Virus record (IMG/VR): IMGVR_UViG_3300034072_000840
Span: 1 to 39,735 of that record
From: a virus
DNA length: 39,735 nucleotides
Strand: one strand, 5' to 3'
The position numbers and the translations under genes are program-made. The notes below the pieces were generated by a model. It searched no databases. It was not told the DNA's origin and saw nothing but the letters and a program-made list of their open reading frames with translations. Of this stretch, positions 29,450-36,774 are shown piece after piece. Position 1 is the stretch's first letter; every line of letters begins with the position of its first letter.

Positions 29450-29688
29450 TTCTCACCTTCCTTGAGTATCAGTTCCATGTGACCCACGGTGATCAGCATG
29501 GTTCGTCCAAGCTTGATACGAGCACCGAGCTTGTTGGCCTTTTCCCTGAGGCTTCGCTCAGAGATGGTAATGCCCTTCTCGGCCAGCAACTCCACCCATT
29601 CGGATGGTTGCTTTCCATGCTCGATGACATGTGGAACAGTCGGGTTCAAGGGAATGAACGATCGGCCGATGAAGTCATGCACAGCCAT
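29293..29688 (-). CDS. Possible excisionase-like DNA-binding protein overlapping int
   Basis: 131 residues. VIEHGKQPSEWVELLAEKGI and TISERSLREKANKLGARIKL then GRTMLITVGHMELIL resemble a small winged/MerR-like HTH (recognition of DNA, then a hydrophobic strand), the form of excisionases and integrase-partner proteins. The C-terminal third is basic and Gly/Ser/Lys-rich. It overlaps the integrase start by 157 nt in another frame, so the two genes are tightly linked. Family is uncertain. Confidence 0.55.
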   Translation of the reverse strand: MAVHDFIGRSFIPLNPTVPHVIEHGKQPSEWVELLAEKGITISERSLREKANKLGARIKLGRTMLITVGHMELILKEGEKCRSNRTSEAPNGGRKVESRTKAGPSQTTTRKALELYQSKVRGSGAGKKKQG

Positions 29689-29699
29689 GGGTCAGCCTC

Positions 29700-30221
29700 T
29701 CACTCAAAGATCGATGCCACTGGCTCATCAGCTTGGTTGGCGTATTTGCCAGTGTAGGCAGCTGGATGAGCGATCTGGTGGAATATCACTTGTGCGATTC
29801 CCGAACCAGCAGGGACGTGAATGAGTTCCGGGCCATTGAAGGTCAGTTCCAGGGTCAGATGCCCTGACCATCCTGGTTCGAGATTGGTGGTTCTACTGGC
29901 GTCGAGACCTACTCGGGCCCAAGTGGACTTGTTGAGCACATGACCCATCAAGTCATTAGGAACGTCAAAGCACTCCATTGAGGATGCCAGAGCGAATGAG
30001 CCATACTTTCTAGGTTGGCCTTCGATCTGATATTGAGCAGGCCGGCGAATTTCACCTGTAATGTGGTGATAAATCGGTGGCCAGAACCAGACTTCCTGCT
30101 TGATCCGAATGTCATAGCCACACTCGGTAAGCCCATGGCTGACGCCATTATGTTTGACTTTGTGGTCGAGCATGTCCTTGATAGGAGCTGCCTTGAGCAA
30201 GCTGGGTCCGTTGATGACCAT
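29700..30221 (-). CDS. dCTP deaminase / dUTPase-family protein
   Basis: 173 residues. LTECGYDIRIKQEV near residue 32, NKSTWARVGLD near 95 (usual form KSTYAR), TNLEPGWSGHLTLELTF near 113 and IHVPAGSGIAQVIFHQ near 135 follow the trimeric dCTP deaminase/dUTPase pattern in order. Such enzymes make dUMP for ThyX and control dUTP. In this class the Glu of LTLEL is the catalytic residue. Deaminase versus dUTPase activity cannot be decided by eye. Confidence 0.85.
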   Translation of the reverse strand: MVINGPSLLKAAPIKDMLDHKVKHNGVSHGLTECGYDIRIKQEVWFWPPIYHHITGEIRRPAQYQIEGQPRKYGSFALASSMECFDVPNDLMGHVLNKSTWARVGLDASRTTNLEPGWSGHLTLELTFNGPELIHVPAGSGIAQVIFHQIAHPAAYTGKYANQADEPVASIFE

Positions 30222-30225
30222 AATA

Positions 30226-30540
30226 TCAATCCAATATTAAATGAAAGCGCCGCTCAGTCTGTTCGGGAGTTTCCCCAGGCAGAGCGTGTTCTCTTAGGAA
30301 TTGTTCGTGGGCTAAGTGATCTGACACTTGTTCAATGACTTCGCATTCCCAGTAATTGATCTCATCAAGCCGATCGTAGATCTTCTGGGAGACTTCCTTG
30401 CCCTTGGTTCCGTCTCGTTTCTGCCAGTAGAGGGCATCTACCCCAGCATCGTCGTCGATTGTCCAACCGTCTCCACGAGTGAACCACACCTCTGCAATAA
30501 GAGGCAGGCCACCTAGAACAGTGCATGGTCCCTCGGGCAT
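30226..30540 (-). CDS. Hypothetical protein, 104 aa
   Basis: MPEGPCTVLGGLPLIAEVWF, then GWTIDDDAGVDALYWQKRDG and IEQVSDHLAHEQFLREHALP. Acidic; no family recognised. It lies 4 nt before the deaminase gene in the minus-strand operon. Confidence 0.65.
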   Translation of the reverse strand: MPEGPCTVLGGLPLIAEVWFTRGDGWTIDDDAGVDALYWQKRDGTKGKEVSQKIYDRLDEINYWECEVIEQVSDHLAHEQFLREHALPGETPEQTERRFHLILD

Positions 30541-30549
30541 GATCTTTCC

Positions 30550-30795
30550 TTAGTAGGTTGTGCAGCCGAACTGACCCTCGATCACCACACCGTTGTCGTT
30601 GATGAACTTGGTCAGCGCCATGATGTCGTCGAAGTGCCGACAACCCTTGCGATTGGACAGGTAATCCCAATAGTCACCATCCTCTTCGCAGCGGCGATCG
30701 GCCTTCCCCATCTGATTGTCTGTCAGAAGGTAATAGCCTTCGATCTCGCTCTCATCGACAGCGACGATAAGGTATTGGTAAACGGGCTTAGCCAT
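30550..30795 (-). CDS. Hypothetical protein, 81 aa
   Basis: From ATG 30795: MAKPVYQYLIVAVDESEIEG, then DYWDYLSNRKGCRHFDDIMA. No family recognised. The stop of the upstream 55-residue gene lies 2 nt inside/next to the ATG, consistent with coupling. Confidence 0.65.
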   Translation of the reverse strand: MAKPVYQYLIVAVDESEIEGYYLLTDNQMGKADRRCEEDGDYWDYLSNRKGCRHFDDIMALTKFINDNGVVIEGQFGCTTY

Positions 30796-30796
30796 C

Positions 30797-30964
30797 TCAG
30801 TGAACTCCAGTGAGTACGGAAAGCAGACGGGTATGCTCGAAGTCGAGCCTGCTCTGAGCTTTGTTCCGTTCTTTAGCGTCACGATGACCGGCACTTACAT
30901 GCTCTCGGACAGCATACTCGAAATCAGCGATCAGCTTGAAGGCTGCACGCTTGGAAATGGCCAT
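30797..30964 (-). CDS. Small basic protein, 55 aa
   Basis: MAISKRAAFKLIADFEYAVR, then EHVSAGHRDAKERNKAQSRL. Helical and positively charged. ATG 30964 overlaps the upstream TGA (ATGA). No family recognised. Confidence 0.6.
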   Translation of the reverse strand: MAISKRAAFKLIADFEYAVREHVSAGHRDAKERNKAQSRLDFEHTRLLSVLTGVH

Positions 30965-31383
30965 CAGTCTCGGTCCTCCCGAAGCATCTCACCGATACGG
31001 CAGCCGATAGCGTTGTAGATCCGTTCGATCTCACGCTGGTCTGCATCTTCGATGAGCCAGTTCTGGATGTAATCGACAGTCAGGATCTTGCTGAGCTGGG
31101 GAGTCATCGGAGCAGGCTTGGGAGCAGCCTTCACTTCTTCCACTGGTTCAGACGGAATGCTGTCCGACAGCTCGATCGCGGTATCTGGAATCTCAATGTT
31201 CTCAGGCGCCTGAGGCTGGCTGTTGAGCAGCTCGTCGAGCATCTGCTGGACCCAGTTCATGAGACCAGACTTGTCGGTGGGGATATCGATCTGGGAGTAG
31301 TCCTTGTTGACCTTCCCTGCATCAGCCTGAGTACCAAGGATCTTGGTATGGCCTTCTGCATCGACGGCGAGATAGAAAATCAT
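30964..31383 (-). CDS. Hypothetical protein, 139 aa
   Basis: MIFYLAVDAEGHTKILGTQA at the start, an acidic Pro/Glu-rich linker (IPSEPVEEVKAAPKPAPMTP) and a helical end (QREIERIYNAIGCRIGEMLR). Preceded by AAAGAGATTTAG. No family recognised. It is divergent from the small plus-strand unit at 31422-31575. Confidence 0.65.
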   Translation of the reverse strand: MIFYLAVDAEGHTKILGTQADAGKVNKDYSQIDIPTDKSGLMNWVQQMLDELLNSQPQAPENIEIPDTAIELSDSIPSEPVEEVKAAPKPAPMTPQLSKILTVDYIQNWLIEDADQREIERIYNAIGCRIGEMLREDRD

Positions 31384-31421
31384 CTAAATCTCTTTCTTTT
31401 CAGTTGACAATGTGAAGCATA

Positions 31422-31453
31422 GTCGCAATAACGGCGTAGCCGTTATTGGCGAC
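31422..31453 (+). promoter_or_regulatory. Strong 14-bp hairpin with 3-nt loop between divergent units
   Basis: gtcgcaataacggc / gccgttatt-g-gcgac, 14 bp with one bulged G and loop gta. It lies between the start of a minus-strand gene (31383) and a plus-strand micro-gene (31480). Hairpins with 3-nt loops are the recognition form of N4 virion RNA polymerase promoters, though those stems are shorter. Could also be the 5' structure of a small RNA. Confidence 0.65.
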
Positions 31454-31479
31454 ACTCCAACATTATTGAGGAAATACTA

Positions 31480-31542
31480 ATGGAACTCAGCACTATTGCT
31501 TGGATAGCACTGGACGTTGCCATCTGGCTGTTCGGAGACTGA
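31480..31542 (+). CDS. 20-residue hydrophobic peptide in a self-contained plus-strand unit
   Basis: MELSTIAWIALDVAIWLFGD, with GAGGAAATACTA ahead of the ATG as an ideal ribosome-binding site. One amphipathic/hydrophobic helix. It is followed 8 nt later by a strong terminator. It is on the strand opposite to all genes around it. A real peptide is plausible; the transcript could also act as a small RNA. Confidence 0.5.
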   Translation: MELSTIAWIALDVAIWLFGD

Positions 31543-31550
31543 CCCAATCA

Positions 31551-31575
31551 CCCCCGGATCACTCCGGGGGTTTTT
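31551..31575 (+). terminator. Intrinsic terminator on the plus strand
   Basis: cccccgga / tccggggg (8 bp, 4-nt loop tcac) followed by ttttt. Ends the small plus-strand unit before it enters the antisense of the gene ending at 31577. Confidence 0.9.
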
Positions 31576-31576
31576 G

Positions 31577-32131
31577 TTAGGCAGCCTGCTTATCTTCAAC
31601 CGGAAGATCGAACCGAGCGTTCAGGTCTTCCTTGTTGACAGCAGGCAGATTGGCGACAATCATCTGGCCTACTACTTGCTCAACGAACGGCATAATTTCC
31701 GGCCACTCTTCCTGGATCTTTTTGATCGTATTCAACCGAGCAAGCATAGAAGTGAGCAAGCTTATATCTGTGTCCCTGTTCTGCTTCTCGGCATCGAGTT
31801 TGGCGATGTGAGCCAGAACGGAGACTTGATGCTCTTCAGACATTTGTGTGAACCTGGGCAGGTTTGCCTTGGGTCTGAAGTTTTCCAATTGCATGTAGCG
31901 AAAATCGCCATTCACGTTGCCGAGAGCCCAGTTGTTTATGATCTGGATCATACCGGGATGCTTCTCGGCCAGCTTGTCAGCTAGTGCTTCATCAGCTTTG
32001 GACACGACAGTCCGATAGATCTTGAGGGCAAGATCGTAGCCTTCCTGAGCCAGGGCCTTGGTAATTGGCCCATACTTGTTGTTGATGATCAGCTTACGGA
32101 CACAGTCCTGTTGTGATTTGGTAAGACGCAT
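31577..32131 (-). CDS. Hypothetical protein, 184 aa
   Basis: MRLTKSQQDCVRKLIINNKY, mostly helical, with IKKIQEEWPEIMPFVEQVVG and LPAVNKEDLNARFDLP near the end. No family recognised. It follows the VWA gene in the same direction; in N4-like phages small conserved genes of unknown role accompany the gp24/gp25 pair. Confidence 0.7.
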   Translation of the reverse strand: MRLTKSQQDCVRKLIINNKYGPITKALAQEGYDLALKIYRTVVSKADEALADKLAEKHPGMIQIINNWALGNVNGDFRYMQLENFRPKANLPRFTQMSEEHQVSVLAHIAKLDAEKQNRDTDISLLTSMLARLNTIKKIQEEWPEIMPFVEQVVGQMIVANLPAVNKEDLNARFDLPVEDKQAA

Positions 32132-32140
32132 GGGTTTTCC

Positions 32141-33334
32141 TTAGGCGTTAATGCAGATGAGCTGGCCAAAGGGAACCTTGGCATCTCTGCTATCGATGGC
32201 GATCCAGATGGTGGGACATTTGGGTCCCGGCTGCATCGGTGTGACGTACATATCGGAGAAGATGATGGCTGCCGTCGGATTGACATCCATCATGTGCTGA
32301 CGGATTTCCTTGAAGCAGGTGCCGCCTCGACCTTGAACATCGATCCCATCGAAGGGATCATCTTCGGTCAGCTCGACGATCTTCTGAATCTTCGTGTCGA
32401 ACATGACGATGGTCATCTTCTCAGGGTTGTACTTGGTCTTGATGGCTTTCACTTCGGAGTTCATCCGGTCGGTGACTGGTCCAGTGGTGGAACCAGAAAC
32501 GTCCCAGTAGAATGCCAGATGCGTCAGGCGTTCATCGCTTTCCAGGGAGGGCATGTAGATGTCCGGATACCGACGGTTTGGGCGCCGGTAGGTATAGTCA
32601 TCCGAGCACCTCTCATCGAGGAAGCGATCGAGCAGCACATCCCAAGCAACCTTAGGAGTAAGGAACTTGTTGATGTGCTCGACAACAGATCCAGGGACAG
32701 CGCCAGGCTTACCGGCCGCTACTGCTGTATGGGCAGCCTGGATCACATTGTTGATGGCTCTCTGGGTGTCTTCCATGGACATTTGAGGAGCCATGTCCTG
32801 CCCATTGGTTCCACCTGTAGGCATGTTCCCTTGGGGTCCAGAAGACGGGTTTCCATCAGCTGAACCAGGTCCACGAGGAGCACATGGGGGATCTGGCAGA
32901 TCGGCATAGATATCCTCTACTGCCCATCCCCGGTACTTTTCGTCCCAGATGAAGTAAGGACTCTCAACGGCATAGCCGTCTTTCTTGAGGTTGTTGTTGA
33001 TGTCGATATCGCAGGCGATGTTCCACTTCTTCGGGTCCCTGTCACCCATACGAGCGAAGTGGAGATTGGCAGGATGCCAGATCTCGTGAAGCAGAGTGGA
33101 TTTCCTGAGTTCAGGGGTGAGCTCGAGGAAGTCATTAGGATTCCACCAGACATGGATGCCGTCAGTCGCAGCTGTCTGCACATCCAATGTCCAGATGAAT
33201 TCCATACCGCACATCAGGGGACCCAGGAATGCTCCATTGTCCCCCAGAAATGCTGCTGTCTTGGCTCGATCGAACTCCTGATTAAGGGAGTCCATATCGA
33301 AGCCAGAATCGCTGGAAAGCGGTCGGAAGCTCAT
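32141..33334 (-). CDS. VWA-domain protein with metallopeptidase-like domain, N4 gp25 type
   Basis: 397 residues from ATG 33334. N-terminal domain has LLHEIWHPANLHFARMGDRD with HEIWH at 83-87 (zincin-like HExxH), then a Gly/Pro-rich linker (about 150-185). C-terminal VWA-like domain has FYWDVSGSTTG (MIDAS Asp278, Ser280, Ser282), MTIVMFDTKI and AAIIFSDMYV. This two-domain form pairs with MoxR ATPases, where it acts as a chaperone-like partner. ATG overlaps the preceding stop (ATGA). Confidence 0.85.
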   Translation of the reverse strand: MSFRPLSSDSGFDMDSLNQEFDRAKTAAFLGDNGAFLGPLMCGMEFIWTLDVQTAATDGIHVWWNPNDFLELTPELRKSTLLHEIWHPANLHFARMGDRDPKKWNIACDIDINNNLKKDGYAVESPYFIWDEKYRGWAVEDIYADLPDPPCAPRGPGSADGNPSSGPQGNMPTGGTNGQDMAPQMSMEDTQRAINNVIQAAHTAVAAGKPGAVPGSVVEHINKFLTPKVAWDVLLDRFLDERCSDDYTYRRPNRRYPDIYMPSLESDERLTHLAFYWDVSGSTTGPVTDRMNSEVKAIKTKYNPEKMTIVMFDTKIQKIVELTEDDPFDGIDVQGRGGTCFKEIRQHMMDVNPTAAIIFSDMYVTPMQPGPKCPTIWIAIDSRDAKVPFGQLICINA

Positions 33335-33492
33335 CGATCCCACCTCTTGAAAGTAAGCCGGTGTGCCCATTCCCTTCCTAGATCGTAAGCGTAATCCAGA
33401 TGGGTGTATGGACACTCTTCGGTGCGGTTGGGGTCAGCCCAGGTAAAGCCCAAGCGAAACTCGAACATGCCCAGTAGAAAGGCTCGAAGCAT
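33331..33492 (-). CDS. Small hypothetical protein, 53 aa
   Basis: MLRAFLLGMFEFRLGFTWAD, then ECPYTHLDYAYDLGREWAHR. GGAGGCAATT before the ATG is a strong ribosome-binding site. Its TGA overlaps the ATG of the VWA gene. It sits between the MoxR ATPase and its VWA partner. No family recognised. Confidence 0.65.
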   Translation of the reverse strand: MLRAFLLGMFEFRLGFTWADPNRTEECPYTHLDYAYDLGREWAHRLTFKRWDR

Positions 33493-33507
33493 AATTGCCT
33501 CCCTGGT

Positions 33508-34587
33508 TCAGGCAGCGTTCTTGAGCTGGCGATCCTGAGGATTGAGATACTGCGACAGTGCCACCATTGCTTTGATGAAGGTCGGATGGCTGTGCAGCTT
33601 GGCGTTGCCGGCAATCGCCGTGCGATAGAACAGGATACGGTTTTCGATACCGAACCGGTCCATGTACTGAGCCAGAGGACCAAAGGTCGTCTCGTCTGCT
33701 TCAGTAGCCAACTTCATCGTCACAGCCCAACGAGTAGCCGTATCCCCAGGAATGCTGGCAGACATTGGGTCGTTGATGATGGCCCGGATATCCGGAAGCG
33801 AAGCATAAACCTTGGTGAACTGCACGAAGTCGACAGCTACGCCTGGGCTGATGGTGCCGACATAGAGAGGAGTCTTGGCATCAGTGATCTCCTGATCCTT
33901 GATCAGACGATTCATGAATTCCCAGGTACGCTGGCAGCAGAACGTATCGTTCTTGTGATCCGGCTTGAAGTCGTTGAGCGAGCTAGGCTTCCAGTTGAGG
34001 TAAGCAATGATCCGTGGATCATACTGCTGAGGGGTAGCTACGTCCTCAAGCCATTCCTTGAAGTCAGTCCGCATCTTGATGTGAACCACACGGCTCTGAA
34101 GTGCAGTGCCGATACGGGTAGTGATGGCGCCGTCGGTATCATGGTTGCCGGCCATGGTTGGGGCAACGAATTCATGCAGACGGTGCTGGCCCACCATGCG
34201 ATCGAGGATCAGCTTGTAGGAAGCTGCCTGGACTGCCTTGGTGGCCGAGTTGGCTTCATCAAGGAAGAGCATCCAGCCCTGCTTGTTCTTGGGCAGAGGA
34301 ATGCCTTCCAGTGGGAAGAGCTCCTCGAATGGCATGAAGGCAGCCTTACCATCTTCGGTGAAGCGGGGCAGACCATTCATGTCCGTCGGTTCAGAGGTGC
34401 TGAGGCGATGGTCGATCAGCTGAAGTTCCAGCTTGTCAGCGACCTGACGCATGATCGAGCTCTTGCCCATCCCAGGTGAGCTCTTCACGAAAGGAACCAG
34501 ACCAGCATAGATACAGTCTTCGACGAACTGTGCGGTCTGACGGGGAGTGCATTCATAAATGGAATCGAGAGTTGCCTGGTTCGACAT
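33508..34587 (-). CDS. MoxR-type AAA+ ATPase, N4 gp24 type
   Basis: 359 residues from ATG 34587 (MSNQATLDSIYECTPRQTAQ). Walker A SSPGMGKSS at 36-44, Walker B GWMLFLDEANSA near 110, sensor-type VAPTMAGNHDTDGA near 145 and an arginine-rich ALQSRVVHIKM segment near 165. MoxR ATPases remodel partner proteins together with VWA proteins, and the partner follows immediately. In N4 the pair gp24/gp25 has the same order. Confidence 0.87.
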   Translation of the reverse strand: MSNQATLDSIYECTPRQTAQFVEDCIYAGLVPFVKSSPGMGKSSIMRQVADKLELQLIDHRLSTSEPTDMNGLPRFTEDGKAAFMPFEELFPLEGIPLPKNKQGWMLFLDEANSATKAVQAASYKLILDRMVGQHRLHEFVAPTMAGNHDTDGAITTRIGTALQSRVVHIKMRTDFKEWLEDVATPQQYDPRIIAYLNWKPSSLNDFKPDHKNDTFCCQRTWEFMNRLIKDQEITDAKTPLYVGTISPGVAVDFVQFTKVYASLPDIRAIINDPMSASIPGDTATRWAVTMKLATEADETTFGPLAQYMDRFGIENRILFYRTAIAGNAKLHSHPTFIKAMVALSQYLNPQDRQLKNAA

Positions 34588-34609
34588 GGGGTATTCCTCT
34601 GTTGAGAGA

Positions 34610-35056
34610 TTAAAAAGGGAAGACTGGTTCGATGGGGTCACCTAAAGGAACCGCATCTAAGTTGATCTCTGGAGTCGGGACGGTGAGTAAGCAGCCGTCA
34701 TCTGCCGAGCTACGACGTTCTATGTCGCCATCTTCTTTACCGCAGCGATAGAACTCGTAATAGAGATCGAATGCCTCTTCAGCCGTTTCTAGGAGCTGGT
34801 TCCATGCTCTGACGCAAGTGTAGTCGTCGTACCACTTCCACCCGTATACTTCTAATTCCAGCATACCGAATACGGTCGGCAGATACTGTTTAGCCTTGGC
34901 GTCCCAAGTTTTGGTTTCGAAGAGATAGCGCTTTAGGGCGCCATCAAACTCCTTGAGACCCATGTCTTCTCCGGAGAGTTGCTTTGAAGAAAGCAGGGCA
35001 GTGATCTTGTCATTGTCGCCATAAATGATTGAGCGGACGTTTGAGCGGTAGCCCAT
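34610..35056 (-). CDS. Hypothetical protein, 148 aa, paralogue of the next gene
   Basis: MGYRSNVRSIIYGDNDKITA, then EFDGALKRYLFETKTW, GMLELEVYGWKWY. It shares an ordered set of motifs with the gene at 35083 (IYG.DD.ITA, S.QL, ALKRY, G.L.LE, W), so they are old tandem duplicates. Function unknown; no Cys or nucleotide motifs. Confidence 0.7.
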   Translation of the reverse strand: MGYRSNVRSIIYGDNDKITALLSSKQLSGEDMGLKEFDGALKRYLFETKTWDAKAKQYLPTVFGMLELEVYGWKWYDDYTCVRAWNQLLETAEEAFDLYYEFYRCGKEDGDIERRSSADDGCLLTVPTPEINLDAVPLGDPIEPVFPF

Positions 35057-35082
35057 GGTTTTCCTCGGTAAATTGATGGGTC

Positions 35083-35550
35083 TCAGAGGGCCAAGAAAGG
35101 TCTCTCAGTATCGGGGATTTTCTGAACATCCACAGCAAGGCTGTAGCGTAGCTTGAGCATTCCGGCGTTCTTACTGGAATTCCATTGTATGGGTTTGCCT
35201 AGCGTCTGGTCGTTGTACTCTACATGCTCGTATTCGAGCATGAATAGTTGTTCACAGTGAACCAGAAAATCACGCCAAGTAGTCAAAACCTTGCCACTAG
35301 GCCCTTCGATCATCTCTAAATCTAGCACGCCATTATTGACCTCTTCTCCTTCAAAGAAGAGTGACGGGCTGTGGATATAGCGTTTGAGAGCGGGCTGAAG
35401 CACATCGAATGGGTGGTTACCGTTGATCAACTGCCACGATGCTATCGCGGCAGTGATACGATCATCCGGCCCATAGATGAGGGCCTTGCAGTGGTAGGTC
35501 ACCGCTCGAGAGTTCTCGAGAACTGCCGGTTGAAGTACCCGGCCATCCAT
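35083..35550 (-). CDS. Hypothetical protein, 155 aa, paralogue of the previous gene
   Basis: VTYHCKALIYGPDDRITAAI, then VLQPALKRYIHSPSLFFEGE and NGVLDLEMIEG. Same motif order as the gene at 34610. The first 18 residues (MDGRVLQPAVLENSRA) overlap the upstream gene and may not be translated; a later start would be a non-ATG codon. Function unknown. Confidence 0.65.
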   Translation of the reverse strand: MDGRVLQPAVLENSRAVTYHCKALIYGPDDRITAAIASWQLINGNHPFDVLQPALKRYIHSPSLFFEGEEVNNGVLDLEMIEGPSGKVLTTWRDFLVHCEQLFMLEYEHVEYNDQTLGKPIQWNSSKNAGMLKLRYSLAVDVQKIPDTERPFLAL

Positions 35551-35753
35551 TCTGCCTGGATCAGTAGAGCTCGCTGTACTGGTGTTGGCTCGATGAACTG
35601 GATGACGGGGATAGCTTCTTGCTCTTGTCTATCAGGAGCATTGGGACATTCATTGCCCAGAGCAAAGCGGATCTCGGTGTCGAGAGCCTTGCAGTGCTTG
35701 CACTGCATGTGAAAGCCCTCGACCTCCGACGGCACCATTTCGTGGTCTGCCAT
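35499..35753 (-). CDS. Small protein with CxxC motif, 84 aa
   Basis: MADHEMVPSEVEGFHMQCKH then CKALDTEIRFALGNECPNAP. His15, Cys18, Cys21 and Cys36 could bind zinc. No family recognised. Follows the 77-residue gene by 2 nt and overlaps the next gene. Confidence 0.6.
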   Translation of the reverse strand: MADHEMVPSEVEGFHMQCKHCKALDTEIRFALGNECPNAPDRQEQEAIPVIQFIEPTPVQRALLIQAEWMAGYFNRQFSRTLER

Positions 35754-35755
35754 GG

Positions 35756-35989
35756 TCAGTCCTCCGGAGCATCAACTTCGGAGGATTCGATGGTCCATCC
35801 GGTGGCCTCATTGATTGCACTGGTGGAGCCTTCTTCGGATTGAACTGTGTTCCAGGCTTCGACTTCATCTTCCTCAGGGCTGAGGCTGATCGATACGTAA
35901 TCCTGAGCGGCCTGAAGTGCCTCGGATTCCGAGTCAGCTTCGACGATTACGGAGATTGAGGCTGTGATGCCTACGGTGAAATTCGCCAT
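35756..35989 (-). CDS. Small acidic protein, 77 aa
   Basis: From ATG 35989: MANFTVGITASISVIVEADS, then SEALQAAQDYVSISLSPEED. AGGAGCACCACA gives a good ribosome-binding site. Acidic beta-alpha pattern; no family. An upstream in-frame ATG (36145) would place the terminator hairpin inside the gene and is rejected. Confidence 0.7.
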   Translation of the reverse strand: MANFTVGITASISVIVEADSESEALQAAQDYVSISLSPEEDEVEAWNTVQSEEGSTSAINEATGWTIESSEVDAPED

Positions 35990-36051
35990 TGTGGTGCTCC
36001 TAGAGCTGTAGTTTTCCTCTTGGTTCCCGGATTCGTTGACCGAAAGCCGAG

Positions 36052-36084
36052 AAAAAAGAGGACCACCCCTTGTGAGGGTGGTCC
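36052..36084 (-). terminator. Intrinsic terminator
   Basis: ggaccaccc / gggtggtcc, 9 bp, loop cttgtga; on the minus strand it is followed by CTCTTTTTTC. It lies after the NUMOD1 endonuclease gene and before the 77-residue gene, and would end transcription coming from the RNA polymerase gene. Confidence 0.85.
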
Positions 36085-36169
36085 GATAGTCAAGGGAGAG
36101 TGCCTGAAGGCATTTTCTAATTAGCCAGACGCAAAGTTTGCGCAAGCTATTTTTGGGATTGTTCCGTCA

Positions 36170-36724
36170 TTAAACGTAGAAACCCGCAGATTGTATCAGG
36201 ACAGTGCAATCTTGTGCTTCAGGCCATCTCCAATCATAGCCATAAGCGGATTTCCACACTCCATTAGCCACAGCAGCAATGTTTGATGAGCTTGCGCCGC
36301 CTACAGCCCTGAGTGCGATCTGCATTGAAGGGTACTCAACCACAAACTGTCCGTCTTTGGTCCACTGCTGCACGGCCTTAGATTTGGCGTGCAGATAAGT
36401 GCCATCCTTGTTTTGGCGTTCCTGGTTCAGAAGGTTTTGTCTGAAGGTGACCAGTTGGATGTTGGTCAGGCTGTAGCCCTTGGTGTTGTCCAGCCTGTCG
36501 ATGCTTGGCGATAAGTCTTTTTTGTAATCGCTAGCCACCCAAGCGTCGAATACGTCTTTAAAGTGAGGTTGGCTAAGAAGCCAGTCACGTAGTTCGTCCT
36601 TGCTGTAGGTTGGGGGAGTTCGACCATAGGCTTTTGATGTCATCTTCTGATTTGAGTAGATCAGTGTGAGCAAGCCTGGGATCGTTCTGCGGTAGTTCTT
36701 AACCTCTAGCGATGTGGAAGCCAT
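36170..36724 (-). CDS. HNH-type homing endonuclease with NUMOD1-like tail
   Basis: 184 residues. Core DLSPSIDRLDNTKGYSLTNI then QLVTFRQNLLNQ is the HNH variant of many free-standing phage endonucleases (PSIDRIDN.KGY...NI). C-terminal YPSMQIALRAVGGASSSNIA resembles a NUMOD1 DNA-binding helix-turn-helix, ending YGYDWRWPE. It lies 50 nt downstream of the RNA polymerase gene, its probable neighbour-target. No displaced gene end is seen here. Confidence 0.82.
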   Translation of the reverse strand: MASTSLEVKNYRRTIPGLLTLIYSNQKMTSKAYGRTPPTYSKDELRDWLLSQPHFKDVFDAWVASDYKKDLSPSIDRLDNTKGYSLTNIQLVTFRQNLLNQERQNKDGTYLHAKSKAVQQWTKDGQFVVEYPSMQIALRAVGGASSSNIAAVANGVWKSAYGYDWRWPEAQDCTVLIQSAGFYV

Positions 36725-36774
36725 ATAAACCTCTGAATTGTTGCCCCTTTGTTAGCACAGATGACTTATAGAGG

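Noticed and set aside
36052-36145. Longer N-terminus (start at 36145) for the 77-residue gene
   Set aside because: It would place an intrinsic terminator inside the gene; ATG 35989 has a good ribosome-binding site.
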